Below are positions 7,656 through 15,625 of a DNA stretch of 51,266 bases, piece by piece. Source of the stretch: Paenibacillus tianmuensis (GTDB taxonomy: Bacteria; Bacillota; Bacilli; Paenibacillales; NBRC-103111); contig NZ_FMTT01000046.1 in NCBI RefSeq assembly GCF_900100345.1, forward strand, positions 1-51,266, given 5' to 3'. Numbering within the stretch: the stretch's first letter is position 1; each line of letters starts with the position of its first letter. Under the pieces are notes generated by a model. That model did no database searches and had not been told where the DNA came from. It saw nothing but the letters and a program-made list of their open reading frames with translations. Made by a program: the position numbers and the translations under genes.

Positions 7656-8822
7656 TTGAATCGCTTTGCTATCTATTTATTAGCTCTAGGAGCCTTTGTC
7701 ACAGGCACCGCAGAATTCGTCGTTTCGGGTATTCTCGAAATCATATCCGCTGACCTGCATATATCCATTGCAGCAGCCGGACAATTAATAACGGTTTATT
7801 CCCTGTCGTATGCAATCGGAGCGCTTGTACTGGTGATGCTGACAGCAAAGTTTAACCGAAAAAAGGTACTGATGTACGCCCTGCTCACGTTTATCGCGGG
7901 AAATATCGTGGCACTATGCAGTTCGAATTTTGGTATGCTTATGCTTTCCCGCATCATCCTGGCATCGAGCGGAGGGCTATACACCGTTATTGCTACGAGC
8001 TACGCTGCCCGCCTTGCCTCGCCGCAAAAACAAGGCAATGCCATTGCTACAGTCATTACCGGGTTTTCGGTTTCATTGGTACTCGGTGTCCCGTTCGGAA
8101 CGTTGATCGCCGCCTATCTCGATTGGCGCTACATCTACCTTATTATTGCGGTCGTTACCCTGCTCAATCTGTTGCTGCTTCAAAAGTTTATCCCGAAGTT
8201 CGAAGGAGCGAGTCCGGTTCCTTTGAAGCAGCAGCTTCTTTTGATCAAAGATAAACAGGTGATCAGCGGGCTAGCCACTACGGTATTCTGGATTTTGGGT
8301 TATACCATGGTATTTGCCTATATTGCTCCGATGCTGAGCGAGTTGGCTGGCTTCTCAATCGAAATGATCAGTTCTGCGCTTCTTGTGCTCGGCGTGTCAG
8401 CCTTTATCGGTTCGCGTTTTGGCGGTTACGCCGTGGATCGATGGGGGCCTGTCCGAACGATCTTGATCAGTCTGATCCTTCATTCTGCAACGTTATTCGT
8501 GCTGACATCAACGACGGCTTCAACGGTAACGCTTCTTATGACGATCATGATTTGGGGGGCGGCAACCTGGACGACAACGCCAGCCAATCAATTTTATTTG
8601 ATTTCATTAAGGCCGCAGTCATCGGAAGTTGTCCTTAGCTTCAATACGGCTTTCATGAACATCGGAATGACATTAGGTGCAGGATTGGGAGGAATCGTTA
8701 TTGAATATACGAACATTCAACATATGGGATGGATTGGAGGAATAACCGTGTTGCTTGCGGTTGTAACTGCCTCTTATTCGTTTGGGATTGGAGTAAGAAA
8801 ACGAAGCCAGAATATAGGGTGA
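7656..8822 (+). CDS. MFS drug/sugar efflux transporter (DHA1 type)
   Basis: A major facilitator of 12-TM size (388 residues), closest in look to the YdhP/AraJ-like DHA1 proton-driven efflux group. The N-terminus LLALGAFVTGTAEFVVSGIL and the motif A-like loop KFNRKKVLMY are typical; the second half has RFGGYAVDRWGP. I place the start at TTG 7656 because AAGGAG (7639-7644) lies 11 nt upstream. An in-frame GTG at 7644 overlaps that ribosome binding site and is unlikely. Membrane location; substrate unknown. Control by the divergent LysR protein is likely. Confidence 0.88.
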   Translation: MNRFAIYLLALGAFVTGTAEFVVSGILEIISADLHISIAAAGQLITVYSLSYAIGALVLVMLTAKFNRKKVLMYALLTFIAGNIVALCSSNFGMLMLSRIILASSGGLYTVIATSYAARLASPQKQGNAIATVITGFSVSLVLGVPFGTLIAAYLDWRYIYLIIAVVTLLNLLLLQKFIPKFEGASPVPLKQQLLLIKDKQVISGLATTVFWILGYTMVFAYIAPMLSELAGFSIEMISSALLVLGVSAFIGSRFGGYAVDRWGPVRTILISLILHSATLFVLTSTTASTVTLLMTIMIWGAATWTTTPANQFYLISLRPQSSEVVLSFNTAFMNIGMTLGAGLGGIVIEYTNIQHMGWIGGITVLLAVVTASYSFGIGVRKRSQNIG

Positions 8823-8880
8823 ATGAGTATCCGGTCTTGGATGCCGGAATGTGCTGTCCCGTCTGACCCCATCAATACAA

Positions 8881-8915
8881 AAAGGCCGCCAAGCGCAAAG
8901 TGCTGGCAGCCTTTC
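8881..8915 (-). terminator. Rho-independent terminator of ppaC, probably bidirectional
   Basis: AAAGGCCGCCAAGCGC and its partner GTGCTGGCAGCCTTT form a stem around CAAA. T-rich sequence follows on both strands, so it can end ppaC and the converging MFS transcript. Confidence 0.8.
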
Positions 8916-8929
8916 TTTTCATCCCTGGA

Positions 8930-9862
8930 TTACAGCTTGTTGAACACGTCGGTGAGCACCGGTACGATTTGCGATTTGCGGGAAACGACGCCTTTGAGCA
9001 CGGCTTTGTTGTCGTCCAGCTTCACGTTGTACGCTTGCTCTACGGCATGCGCGGCGCGGCCGAGGGCCAAGCCGATCGAATCGTTGTTCAAGATGTCCGT
9101 CACGACGAGGAGGAACAGGTCCAGGTTTTTCTCCGCGATGATGCCGGAGAGAGCTGCTTCCAGCTCCGCTTGGCGCGACAGCACGTCGTTCGTGTCGACG
9201 GCGTTCACTTGGGCGATTTCCACCTTGTAGTTACCCATTTGGAACTCTTTGGCGTCGAGCGAGATCAGTTGCGCGATCGTTTTGTCGCTCAGATCGGCGC
9301 CAGCTTTGAGCATGTCCAGACCGTAGGCGTCGGCGTTCACACCGGCGATTTCGGCCAGCTCGCGGGCGGCGGCTACGTCTTCATCCGTGCAGGTAGGCGA
9401 CTTGAACAGGAGCGAGTCGGAAATGATCGCGGACAGCATGAGACCGGCGATTTCTTTCGGAATGGCGACCCCGTTTTCTTTGTACAGCTTCTTCAGAATC
9501 GTCGCCGTGCAGCCGACCGGCTCGGCGCGGTAGTAGAGCGGACCGCTCGTTTCGAAATTGGCGATGCGGTGGTGGTCGATAACCTCCAGCACGCGAACCT
9601 GATCGATGTCGGACGCGCTTTGCTGGCGCTCGTTGTGGTCGACCAGAATGACGTTTTTCGCTTCGTTCGCTACCGTCTCGACGAGGCGCGGCGCTTCCGT
9701 TTTGAAGTAGTCGAGTGCGAATTGAGTTTCCCCGTTTACGCTGCCCAAGCGGACAGGCTCGACATTTTGGCCCAGCTGAGTTTTCAAATGCGCATACGCA
9801 ATGGCAGAGCAGATCGTATCGGTGTCTGGGTTCTTATGTCCGAAAATAAGTACTTTATCCAT
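8930..9862 (-). CDS. ppaC: Manganese-dependent inorganic pyrophosphatase
   Basis: Family II inorganic pyrophosphatase of 310 residues, hydrolysing PPi to phosphate in the cytoplasm. All DHH-family motifs are present: [10 protein letters not shown] near the start, ILVDHNE, VIDHHR (the DHH triad) and the C-terminal SRKSQIVP substrate loop. The length matches the family. The ATG at 9862 has AAGGAG upstream; a longer frame to 9928 has no SD. It is a stand-alone gene with its own terminator. Confidence 0.97.
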   Translation of the reverse strand: MDKVLIFGHKNPDTDTICSAIAYAHLKTQLGQNVEPVRLGSVNGETQFALDYFKTEAPRLVETVANEAKNVILVDHNERQQSASDIDQVRVLEVIDHHRIANFETSGPLYYRAEPVGCTATILKKLYKENGVAIPKEIAGLMLSAIISDSLLFKSPTCTDEDVAAARELAEIAGVNADAYGLDMLKAGADLSDKTIAQLISLDAKEFQMGNYKVEIAQVNAVDTNDVLSRQAELEAALSGIIAEKNLDLFLLVVTDILNNDSIGLALGRAAHAVEQAYNVKLDDNKAVLKGVVSRKSQIVPVLTDVFNKL

Positions 9863-10289
9863 CCTTATTCTCCTTACTTGTTTTGTTTTGGCGAGAAAAG
9901 TATACCGTACATCGACATTCACAATCAAGATTCCTCATGCAGATTATATCGCAAAACTAGCATTATTCCTATCCCTTTACATAGAAAAGTTCCTATCCGG
10001 CGGACTTCTTTCAGATTATATTAAGGTTTCATAGAATCCGGGTTAAGTTTCATCCGGTATGCTTGGGAAGTCATCTCGTTACAAAAGACATCATTTAGAA
10101 GAGACAGGAGAGAACGAATATGATTAAAATTTACTTGCCATCCGATCTGCCTACCATAACCGCCCGCCCATCCGCCCCATGATCGCAGAGAAAATCCGGG
10201 AGGAATTCGCACGGAAACGAGCCTGCTCTATGTCATTCAGATCATCTCGGACTTGACTCCCGGCTCCCCTCCCCGAGTTGTGCGCGCCT
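9863..10289. other. Intergenic stretch between ppaC and the NAD operon
   Basis: No confident gene. A short plus-strand frame at 10120-10182 (20 codons, MIKIYLPSDLP...) has a GGAG ribosome binding site 9 nt upstream. Read in shifted frames beyond its stop, it continues into plausible protein (IAEKIREE...), so it may be the remnant of a frameshifted small gene. I do not recognise the family. Confidence 0.35.
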
Positions 10290-11186
10290 TCATCGGGCGG
10301 CTTCCTCCCGCAGAGCCGTCAGCCGCTCCGCTACGGCGTCCAGCCGGTCCTTGATCAAGATGACGTCCGCATAGGCAGCCGGGATGCCGTCGTAGCCGTA
10401 ATACACGCCCGCCAGCCCACCGGCGATGGCGCCGATCGTATCGCTGTCGCCGCCGAGATTGGCGGTGCGCTGCACGACGTCCGCGAAGCCGTCGCCCTGC
10501 TGCAGGCAGTACAGCGCCCAGCGCATCGTATCGACGACGAAGCCGGTCGGCTCGCAGTCCGGCGCTTCGGCGAGCGCAGAAGCGTACGGCGTGCCCTGCG
10601 TTTCCGCCGCCATCGCCGGGCGCAGCGCTTCGCCGTTCAGCAGCCGCAGCGCGATGCGGTTGTACAAGCCGCACGCTTCGTTGCAGCGCTCGTCGTAGTG
10701 CGTCATCTTCGACTGCATCCGCGACATGTGATCGACCCGGCCCGGGTCGGCATAGGCGAGCGCCACCGGCAGGCAGCGCATCAACGAGCCGTTGCCCGCA
10801 CTGCGGCCCAAGTCTTGATCGGCCAGAAAAGCCGCTTCGAACCAATGGCCGTCATACCGTGCGAATGCCCGGCGGATGATATTGCCGATATCCTTCGGAT
10901 CGGAACGGTACCACGCCAGGAAGCGTTCCCCGATGCTCGCCATCGGGTCGTTTGGGCAGTCAAGGATGCCCTCCGCCACGCAAAGCGTCATCATCGTATC
11001 GTCCGTGACCTCCCCCGGTTCGAGGTCCCATACCCCGCCGCCGACGATGTCGGTCAAATAGCCGTACTTGCGCCGAATCTCCTTGGCGCTCATGAATTCG
11101 GTCGTCCCGCCGAGCGCATCGCCGATGGCGACGCCATATAGCCCGCCTTTGATGCGGTCCGCCAAGCTTTTTCTTTCGTCGTTCAT
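10290..11186 (-). CDS. ADP-ribosylglycohydrolase family protein
   Basis: A 298-residue ARH/DraG-family hydrolase that removes ADP-ribose from proteins or small molecules using two magnesium ions. Motifs are KGGLYGVAIGDALGG, EVTDDTMM, GNGSLMR and GGDSDTIGAIAGG, the metal-binding set. The ATG at 11186 follows GAGGAGGAGAACGGG; the upstream GTG at 11207 would put that ribosome binding site inside the gene. It lies 22 nt behind nadR in the same operon. The released ADP-ribose is a known effector of NrtR-type regulators, so its place in an NrtR-controlled NAD operon makes metabolic sense (inference). Confidence 0.92.
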   Translation of the reverse strand: MNDERKSLADRIKGGLYGVAIGDALGGTTEFMSAKEIRRKYGYLTDIVGGGVWDLEPGEVTDDTMMTLCVAEGILDCPNDPMASIGERFLAWYRSDPKDIGNIIRRAFARYDGHWFEAAFLADQDLGRSAGNGSLMRCLPVALAYADPGRVDHMSRMQSKMTHYDERCNEACGLYNRIALRLLNGEALRPAMAAETQGTPYASALAEAPDCEPTGFVVDTMRWALYCLQQGDGFADVVQRTANLGGDSDTIGAIAGGLAGVYYGYDGIPAAYADVILIKDRLDAVAERLTALREEAAR

Positions 11187-11208
11187 CCCGTTCTCCTCCT
11201 CTCCCACT

Positions 11209-12237
11209 CTATAGTTCGGCCCACGGTGCGCCTATGCTCGCATACTTGCGGTAGCGGCCAAGCACCCGCTTCACCCGCGCGATCCGTTCCTCCAGGCTTC
11301 CGTGCAGCGGAATGTAAGGCACCCGCCGCACCGCCAGGTCGGCCGCAATCCGCTTCTGGAACACGCGCCGCTGCACGTCGCCCGAACGGTCCCACGTATC
11401 GTCGTACGGGATTTCGTCGCCGCACAGGAAGACGAGATCGTAGCGCGAAGCCGCCTGCGCAGCCAAATCCCGAAGGCGCGGCAGCGCCATCCCGTGATAA
11501 TCGTGCGCGAACATGAACGTCGTGATCGCATTCGTATCGACGAACACATAACCGTTCGCCTCCGAAAGCAGCTTTTCCTCCCTAGCCAGATGCCCCTCGG
11601 CAATCTCTACCAGCTGGTCCGGCGTCAGCCGGCGGTCCGTCTGATGCTGCTCCCAGTACTCGCGCCCATACTCCGGCATCCAGACCGTCCCGAACTCGCG
11701 GGCCAGTGCTTCGCAAACGGTCGTTTTGCCGGTCGAGGGCGCGCCGAGGAAGACGACGGTCGTCACCAGGTCCCGGTAAACCCGCGGATCGACGAACGCC
11801 CGGTTCGCCAACGGGTCGTGCCGTACCGCCGTTCCCGATACCGGAAACGTCTCCCGCTTCGGGTCAACCTGCCGGTCCACGGCGTTCAGCGCTGCGCTCA
11901 TATGCTCGCCATACGGCTCGCTGGAATAAAAGTGCGTCACATTTCGCCCGCCAAGCAGGCCGAGAATGTAATCCTCCTGCGCCTTCTTAATCTCCGGCGT
12001 ATACCCCGTTTCCGTCGGCCCGTCCCAAGCCTCGATCACCTCGACCGCGGGATACAGGGCGCGAATCCAGCCAGCCCGCACCGTCAGCGGAATGTCGGTC
12101 GTTTCGGGACAATCGTAGATGACGACGATCACATGATCCGTCTCCGCGAGAGCCGTTTCGATCATATATTGGTGCCCCCGGTGCAGAGGCGCGAATTTGC
12201 CAAGCGTCAGCCCGACCGTTAATTGAGTATTGCTCAT
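11209..12237 (-). CDS. nadR: NadR-like NMN adenylyltransferase/ribosylnicotinamide kinase
   Basis: A bifunctional NAD salvage enzyme of 342 residues. The N-terminal nucleotidyltransferase domain has GKFAPLHRGHQYMIE and the SGTAVRHDP signature. The C-terminal kinase domain starts with the P-loop FLGAPSTGKTTVCEAL (about residue 170). Together they phosphorylate nicotinamide riboside and adenylate NMN to NAD. The N-terminal HTH of enterobacterial NadR is absent, so this form is not a repressor. The ATG overlaps the stop of pnuC (ATGA), with GGGGTGAG upstream, indicating translational coupling to the transporter. Confidence 0.93.
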   Translation of the reverse strand: MSNTQLTVGLTLGKFAPLHRGHQYMIETALAETDHVIVVIYDCPETTDIPLTVRAGWIRALYPAVEVIEAWDGPTETGYTPEIKKAQEDYILGLLGGRNVTHFYSSEPYGEHMSAALNAVDRQVDPKRETFPVSGTAVRHDPLANRAFVDPRVYRDLVTTVVFLGAPSTGKTTVCEALAREFGTVWMPEYGREYWEQHQTDRRLTPDQLVEIAEGHLAREEKLLSEANGYVFVDTNAITTFMFAHDYHGMALPRLRDLAAQAASRYDLVFLCGDEIPYDDTWDRSGDVQRRVFQKRIAADLAVRRVPYIPLHGSLEERIARVKRVLGRYRKYASIGAPWAEL

Positions 12238-12890
12238 AAGCTCACCCCCATGCGGCCCGACCGCTGCGACGCCCGGTGTTCGCTGCGCCACTGGATCAGT
12301 CCGCTTGTCGCGATCCCGAGGAAAATAACGTACAACAACGACAAAGTATACAGCTCTTTATACGCATACATCCCGATTGACAGCACATCGACCGCAATCC
12401 AGAAGTACCAGTTTTCCAGCACCTTGTTCGACAGCAGCAGTTGCGCGAAAATGCTCAGCGTCGCAATGAACGCGTCCACATAAGGGATCGACGCGTCCGT
12501 GAAGCGGGCAAGCGCATAGCCCCAGCCTGCCGTCACGACGACGAGCAGCAGCGCCAGCCCCAAGCCGAGCCGTAGCGTCATCCGCCGCGTCGGCCGCACC
12601 TTCGCCTGTCCGCGCTTGGTCAGCCAGACGATCCAGCCTTGAATGCTCAAGACGAAAAACACGACTTGCAGCGTCATATCCGCGTACAGCTTCGCATCGT
12701 AGAACGTGACGAAAAAGCACGCCACGTTCACCAGCCCGACGGGAAAGCACCAAACGTTTTGCCGCGCCGTCAGCCATACGCTGAGCAGTCCGCTTGTTGT
12801 AGCCGCAATCTCCAGCGGCGTTGACGACGTGAAATAAGCGACCAGCAGCATGCAGGCGAGCAGCCCGACCATCGTATACCATCTGTCCAT
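12234..12890 (-). CDS. pnuC: PnuC-family nicotinamide riboside transporter
   Basis: A membrane protein of 218 residues and about seven hydrophobic segments. WLTARQNVWCFPVGLVNV, the later LLLSNKVLENWYFWIAVD, and IGMYAYKELYTLSLLYVIFLGIA are typical of PnuC. It brings in nicotinamide riboside by facilitated diffusion, trapped by the kinase of the coupled nadR. The ATG at 12890 has GGGAGG 9 nt upstream. A longer frame to 13031 reads through an nrtR remnant and is not used. Confidence 0.92.
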   Translation of the reverse strand: MDRWYTMVGLLACMLLVAYFTSSTPLEIAATTSGLLSVWLTARQNVWCFPVGLVNVACFFVTFYDAKLYADMTLQVVFFVLSIQGWIVWLTKRGQAKVRPTRRMTLRLGLGLALLLVVVTAGWGYALARFTDASIPYVDAFIATLSIFAQLLLSNKVLENWYFWIAVDVLSIGMYAYKELYTLSLLYVIFLGIATSGLIQWRSEHRASQRSGRMGVSL

Positions 12891-12949
12891 GAATCTCATC
12901 CTCCCGGTGTCGTTCTCCGTTGTCAATACTTTCAAAACGACTATATTGA

Positions 12950-13028
12950 AATGTAAAAAAATGAGCTGTACAACGACAGCTGCGGCAGATTGCCAGTAAA
13001 ACGGTACATCTGTGCGGCGCGCTGCGAG
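12950..13028 (-). pseudogene. 3'-end remnant of a second nrtR gene
   Basis: This 79-bp stretch matches the 3' end of the intact nrtR at 26725-27495 with few mismatches. In the right frame it encodes SQRAAQMYRFTGNLPQLSLYS, against SQRAAQLYRFTGNLPKLSLYS in the intact protein. About 20 nt upstream lies an NrtR-type operator and promoter. The arrangement is what an internal deletion of an nrtR-pnuC-nadR operon would leave: promoter plus the last 20-odd codons. Confidence 0.8.
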
Positions 13029-13051
13029 CATTTCTATACTTTCAATTTTAT

Positions 13052-13087
13052 AATGTCATTATGACATTTTCAATTTCAATTTGTCAA
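13052..13087 (-). promoter_or_regulatory. Promoter and NrtR-type operator of the pnuC-nadR-ARH operon
   Basis: A perfect palindrome AATGTCAT-T-ATGACATT (13052-13068) overlaps the -10 region of a minus-strand promoter whose -35 is TTGACA (13082-13087). The same palindrome, with one mismatch and the same -35 placement, precedes nrtR at 27528-27561. The overlap with -10 fits repression. Confidence 0.75.
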
Positions 13088-13189
13088 TGCCTTTTTCAAA
13101 AAGAACGGCGGCTATGGTATACTTGTTCTGAAATCGGCTTCCGAGCTGCCGTAGCGAAACTATACATCATCAGAAGGGTGACTACTTGC

Positions 13190-14197
13190 ATGCGAATGTT
13201 TCGGTTCCTCTCCTTTTGTTTCATCATGATTACGATCGCTTCCCTCCCCGCTCCTGCGTTTTCCAAATCCGACGAACCCGAAGCCCGGCAAGTCACCGAC
13301 GTTCTGCAGCTTCGTTCCATCGAGGCAGGATCGGGCCGCTCCTTGACACTGGCTCTGAAAGGAGCAGAACGGTTTACCGTCGCTTGGCGTCTGAGTGAAG
13401 CCGGACCGGAAGGATTGGCTTTTTCTAACGACAGCACCGCTTATTACCGGTCGGAAGGACAGCTGCGGTCCGTGCTGCCCTCCGGTGAACGCATCGTCCC
13501 GCCGGACTCCTCTTCCAAGCGGACAGATGTGCCGCTGCAGCGCCCGGCCGATGTGAACGCGGAAGGCGGAGCCGTCACCAAGACGGGTACAGCCGGAGCG
13601 TCATGGAAATACAAGCTCCCTAACGAAAAACAGGTTGCGGCGGAAACCTTGCAATCCGACGGCAACGGGAACATTTATTTTCAAGACCAAGACCGCAATT
13701 GGTATTCTTTGAACTCAGCAGGAAAGGAACGCTACGTGCTTCAGCTGGATGGAACGGGAGAGAAGAGCGTCTGCCGGGTCGCGCCGTCCGGGGATTCGAT
13801 CTGCACTTCCCCTTCCATCGGTCTGATTGGCATCCGCGAACAAACAAACGCTCCCCGCCTCGTCATTGACGGCAAGGAGCGATTTTTTCCGCAGCGACCG
13901 GAGGTCGTGAACGGGACCAGTCTGGTGCCGCTCCGCGCGATTTTTGAAGCGCTGAAAGCGAACGTCGTTTGGCATGAAGAAGACCGGTCGGTCGAAGCGG
14001 TGAAAGGAAAGCAGTCGGTTCGGTTAAAGCTTGGCAGCGCGGAGGCATCAGTCAACGGCAAGAAGCTTGTGTTGGAACAGCCGCCCACGCTGCGTAACGA
14101 AGTGATGATGGTACCGCTTCGCTTCGTCGGAGAAGCGCTCGGCGCAACGGTCTATTGGGAGAGCGGGACGAAGACGATCCAGATCGTTACCCCATAG
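13190..14197 (+). CDS. Secreted protein with copper amine oxidase N-terminal-type domain
   Basis: A 335-residue exported protein. Residues 1-25 form a signal peptide (FLSFCFIMITIASLPAPAFS). A middle region without clear homology follows, with beta-propeller-like patches (GNIYFQDQDRNWYSL). The C-terminal 115 residues are a stalk-type domain of the Cu_amine_oxidN1 family (LVIDGKERFFPQRPEVVNG, VPLRAIFEALKANVVWHEE, VPLRFVGEALGATVYWE), common in Paenibacillaceae surface proteins and not a copper enzyme. The start has AGAAGGGTG upstream. It converges on the end of the pel operon, with only 6 nt between the stops. Function unknown. Confidence 0.8.
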   Translation: MRMFRFLSFCFIMITIASLPAPAFSKSDEPEARQVTDVLQLRSIEAGSGRSLTLALKGAERFTVAWRLSEAGPEGLAFSNDSTAYYRSEGQLRSVLPSGERIVPPDSSSKRTDVPLQRPADVNAEGGAVTKTGTAGASWKYKLPNEKQVAAETLQSDGNGNIYFQDQDRNWYSLNSAGKERYVLQLDGTGEKSVCRVAPSGDSICTSPSIGLIGIREQTNAPRLVIDGKERFFPQRPEVVNGTSLVPLRAIFEALKANVVWHEEDRSVEAVKGKQSVRLKLGSAEASVNGKKLVLEQPPTLRNEVMMVPLRFVGEALGATVYWESGTKTIQIVTP

Positions 14198-14203
14198 GCA
14201 GTG

Positions 14204-14884
14204 TTATTGCGCGTAATCGCCGGTATAGTTGATCAGGGACGCGTCCAGTACGCCTTCGATCTCTGTAATATCGTTCATGAACGCCGTATTGTCATCCCGG
14301 AGGCGCATTTCCAGCGTAAGCTCGACAAAATCTTTGCGCACCGTCTTGGACTTCAACCTGTGATTGATTTTATTCAACTGCTTCCGCAATTCGGCGGCAG
14401 CGGCATCTGTATGCCGGATAATGAGCAGGTAAGGCTGCTCCCTGATTTTCTTTCTGGACAGCCATACCAGCGCGAAGCCGACAGCCGCCGAACCGAGCAG
14501 GGCAATCGGATATTGCTTGGCCCCGATCGCGATGCCTGCCGAGATCGCCCAGAACATGTATACGATATCCAGCGGGTCCTTCACCGCCGTCCGAAAGCGG
14601 ACGATGCTGAGCGCCCCGACCATCCCGAGCGACAATACAATATTGGTGCTGATGGTCATAATGATCGTTGCCGTGATCATCGTCATCAGCACGAACGTGA
14701 CATTGTAGTTATAGCTGTACACCACGCCGCGAAACGTCTTCTGGTAAATGTAAAAAATAAACATCCCGATGCCGAACGCAATGGCTAATCCGAGCAGCAG
14801 GTCGACATAAGAGACCGTACGGAACGTCTCCAAATGAAGCATGCTTTTCTTGAATAAATCCTGAAAACGAACTGCTTCTCCCAT
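14204..14884 (-). CDS. DUF4956 membrane protein, last gene of the pel operon
   Basis: A 226-residue DUF4956 protein with three or four membrane segments in the first 140 residues and the hallmark LGMVGALSIVRFRTAVKDP, then a cytoplasmic ferredoxin-like tail (PYLLIIRHTD onward). Genes of this family regularly sit beside VTC-domain and CotH-kinase genes in other bacteria, as here; the joint function is not established. AAAGGGGAC precedes the ATG. As the last gene after the Pel set, it is likely a membrane partner of the VTC protein. Confidence 0.85.
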   Translation of the reverse strand: MGEAVRFQDLFKKSMLHLETFRTVSYVDLLLGLAIAFGIGMFIFYIYQKTFRGVVYSYNYNVTFVLMTMITATIIMTISTNIVLSLGMVGALSIVRFRTAVKDPLDIVYMFWAISAGIAIGAKQYPIALLGSAAVGFALVWLSRKKIREQPYLLIIRHTDAAAAELRKQLNKINHRLKSKTVRKDFVELTLEMRLRDDNTAFMNDITEIEGVLDASLINYTGDYAQ

Positions 14885-14911
14885 TGATGTGTCCCCTTTT
14901 TCCTAAATGAA

Positions 14912-15622
14912 TTATGGCTTTTCGCTGCGAATCCCGACTTCCCGGCAGATGAGATACTTGGAAATGGCTGACCGCTGATGCGCTTGCGGCTGAACCAGCG
15001 CCCGGATGAAATCCGGCAAAAAAGCGTTGTATTTAATTTCCATAATGGTCCTGGCCGGCTCCAGCGCTTCCTTCATGATCATATGATCGGAAAACAGGTC
15101 GTACGTATTGATCGCGGCAGCCAGCTTCTTGTCAAACGTGATTCGCACGTCCCCCGGATCGTAGACATAGGCTTCCCTCGTATAATCCACAATGACGGCC
15201 GGGCGGAAGCCGCGCTGGGCGATCGCGCGGTAAAAATCCTGCACCAGCGGCACCTTCGACTCCTGCAAGCCCGCAACGTCGCCGTCCAGAATCCGTTCGT
15301 AATCGTCTCTGCTCAACCGGGCGGCTTCCTTGCACACATAATCGCCATACTTGCTTTTCCGCTCCAGCTTGATCGTCCGGTCGCTGCCGTTGTAAATCCG
15401 GATGCGGTATTTCTCCCGGCTAAAAATGCCATGCGATTTGTCATACAGCGCATGATTATGCGGTCCGTCGAAATATAAGCTGCGGATACCGTACCCGTCG
15501 GGACTGCCGGAATTTCCGTCCAACGTCAGGATGGCCGACAGCCGCTGCCGAAGCGCGGCGTGGTCATGAGAATGGATGTAATATTTGAGCTCGTGCCGCA
15601 GCTTTCGCCCGAGAAATTGCAT
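14912..15622 (-). CDS. VTC-domain protein (polyphosphate polymerase-like)
   Basis: A 236-residue stand-alone VTC domain. Eukaryotic VTC4 makes polyphosphate from ATP inside a tunnel of basic residues. The matching elements are RHELKYYIH, IRSLYFDGPHNHALYDK, YRIRIYNGSDRTIKLERKSK, PAVIVDYTREAY, VRITFDKKL and MEIKYNAFLPDFI. Basic tunnel residues and the glutamate of the TIMEIKY strand are kept. The bacterial role is unproven; polyphosphate synthesis or phosphate handling for the upstream CotH kinase is a guess. The start lies 3 nt past the stop of the PelG-CotH gene, with GGTGGA inside that gene's end. Confidence 0.85.
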   Translation of the reverse strand: MQFLGRKLRHELKYYIHSHDHAALRQRLSAILTLDGNSGSPDGYGIRSLYFDGPHNHALYDKSHGIFSREKYRIRIYNGSDRTIKLERKSKYGDYVCKEAARLSRDDYERILDGDVAGLQESKVPLVQDFYRAIAQRGFRPAVIVDYTREAYVYDPGDVRITFDKKLAAAINTYDLFSDHMIMKEALEPARTIMEIKYNAFLPDFIRALVQPQAHQRSAISKYLICREVGIRSEKP

Positions 15623-15625
15623 GCT

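Noticed and set aside
8900..10024. A 374-codon frame antisense to ppaC
   Set aside because: The minus strand carries all family II pyrophosphatase motifs; the plus-strand text has none.
10120..10182. A 20-codon frame with a fair ribosome binding site
   Set aside because: Too short and without a recognised family; kept only as a note in the intergenic entry.
12234..13031. Longer pnuC frame starting at 13031
   Set aside because: The extra N-terminus is an out-of-frame reading of the nrtR remnant, and the GGGAGG ribosome binding site points to the ATG at 12890.
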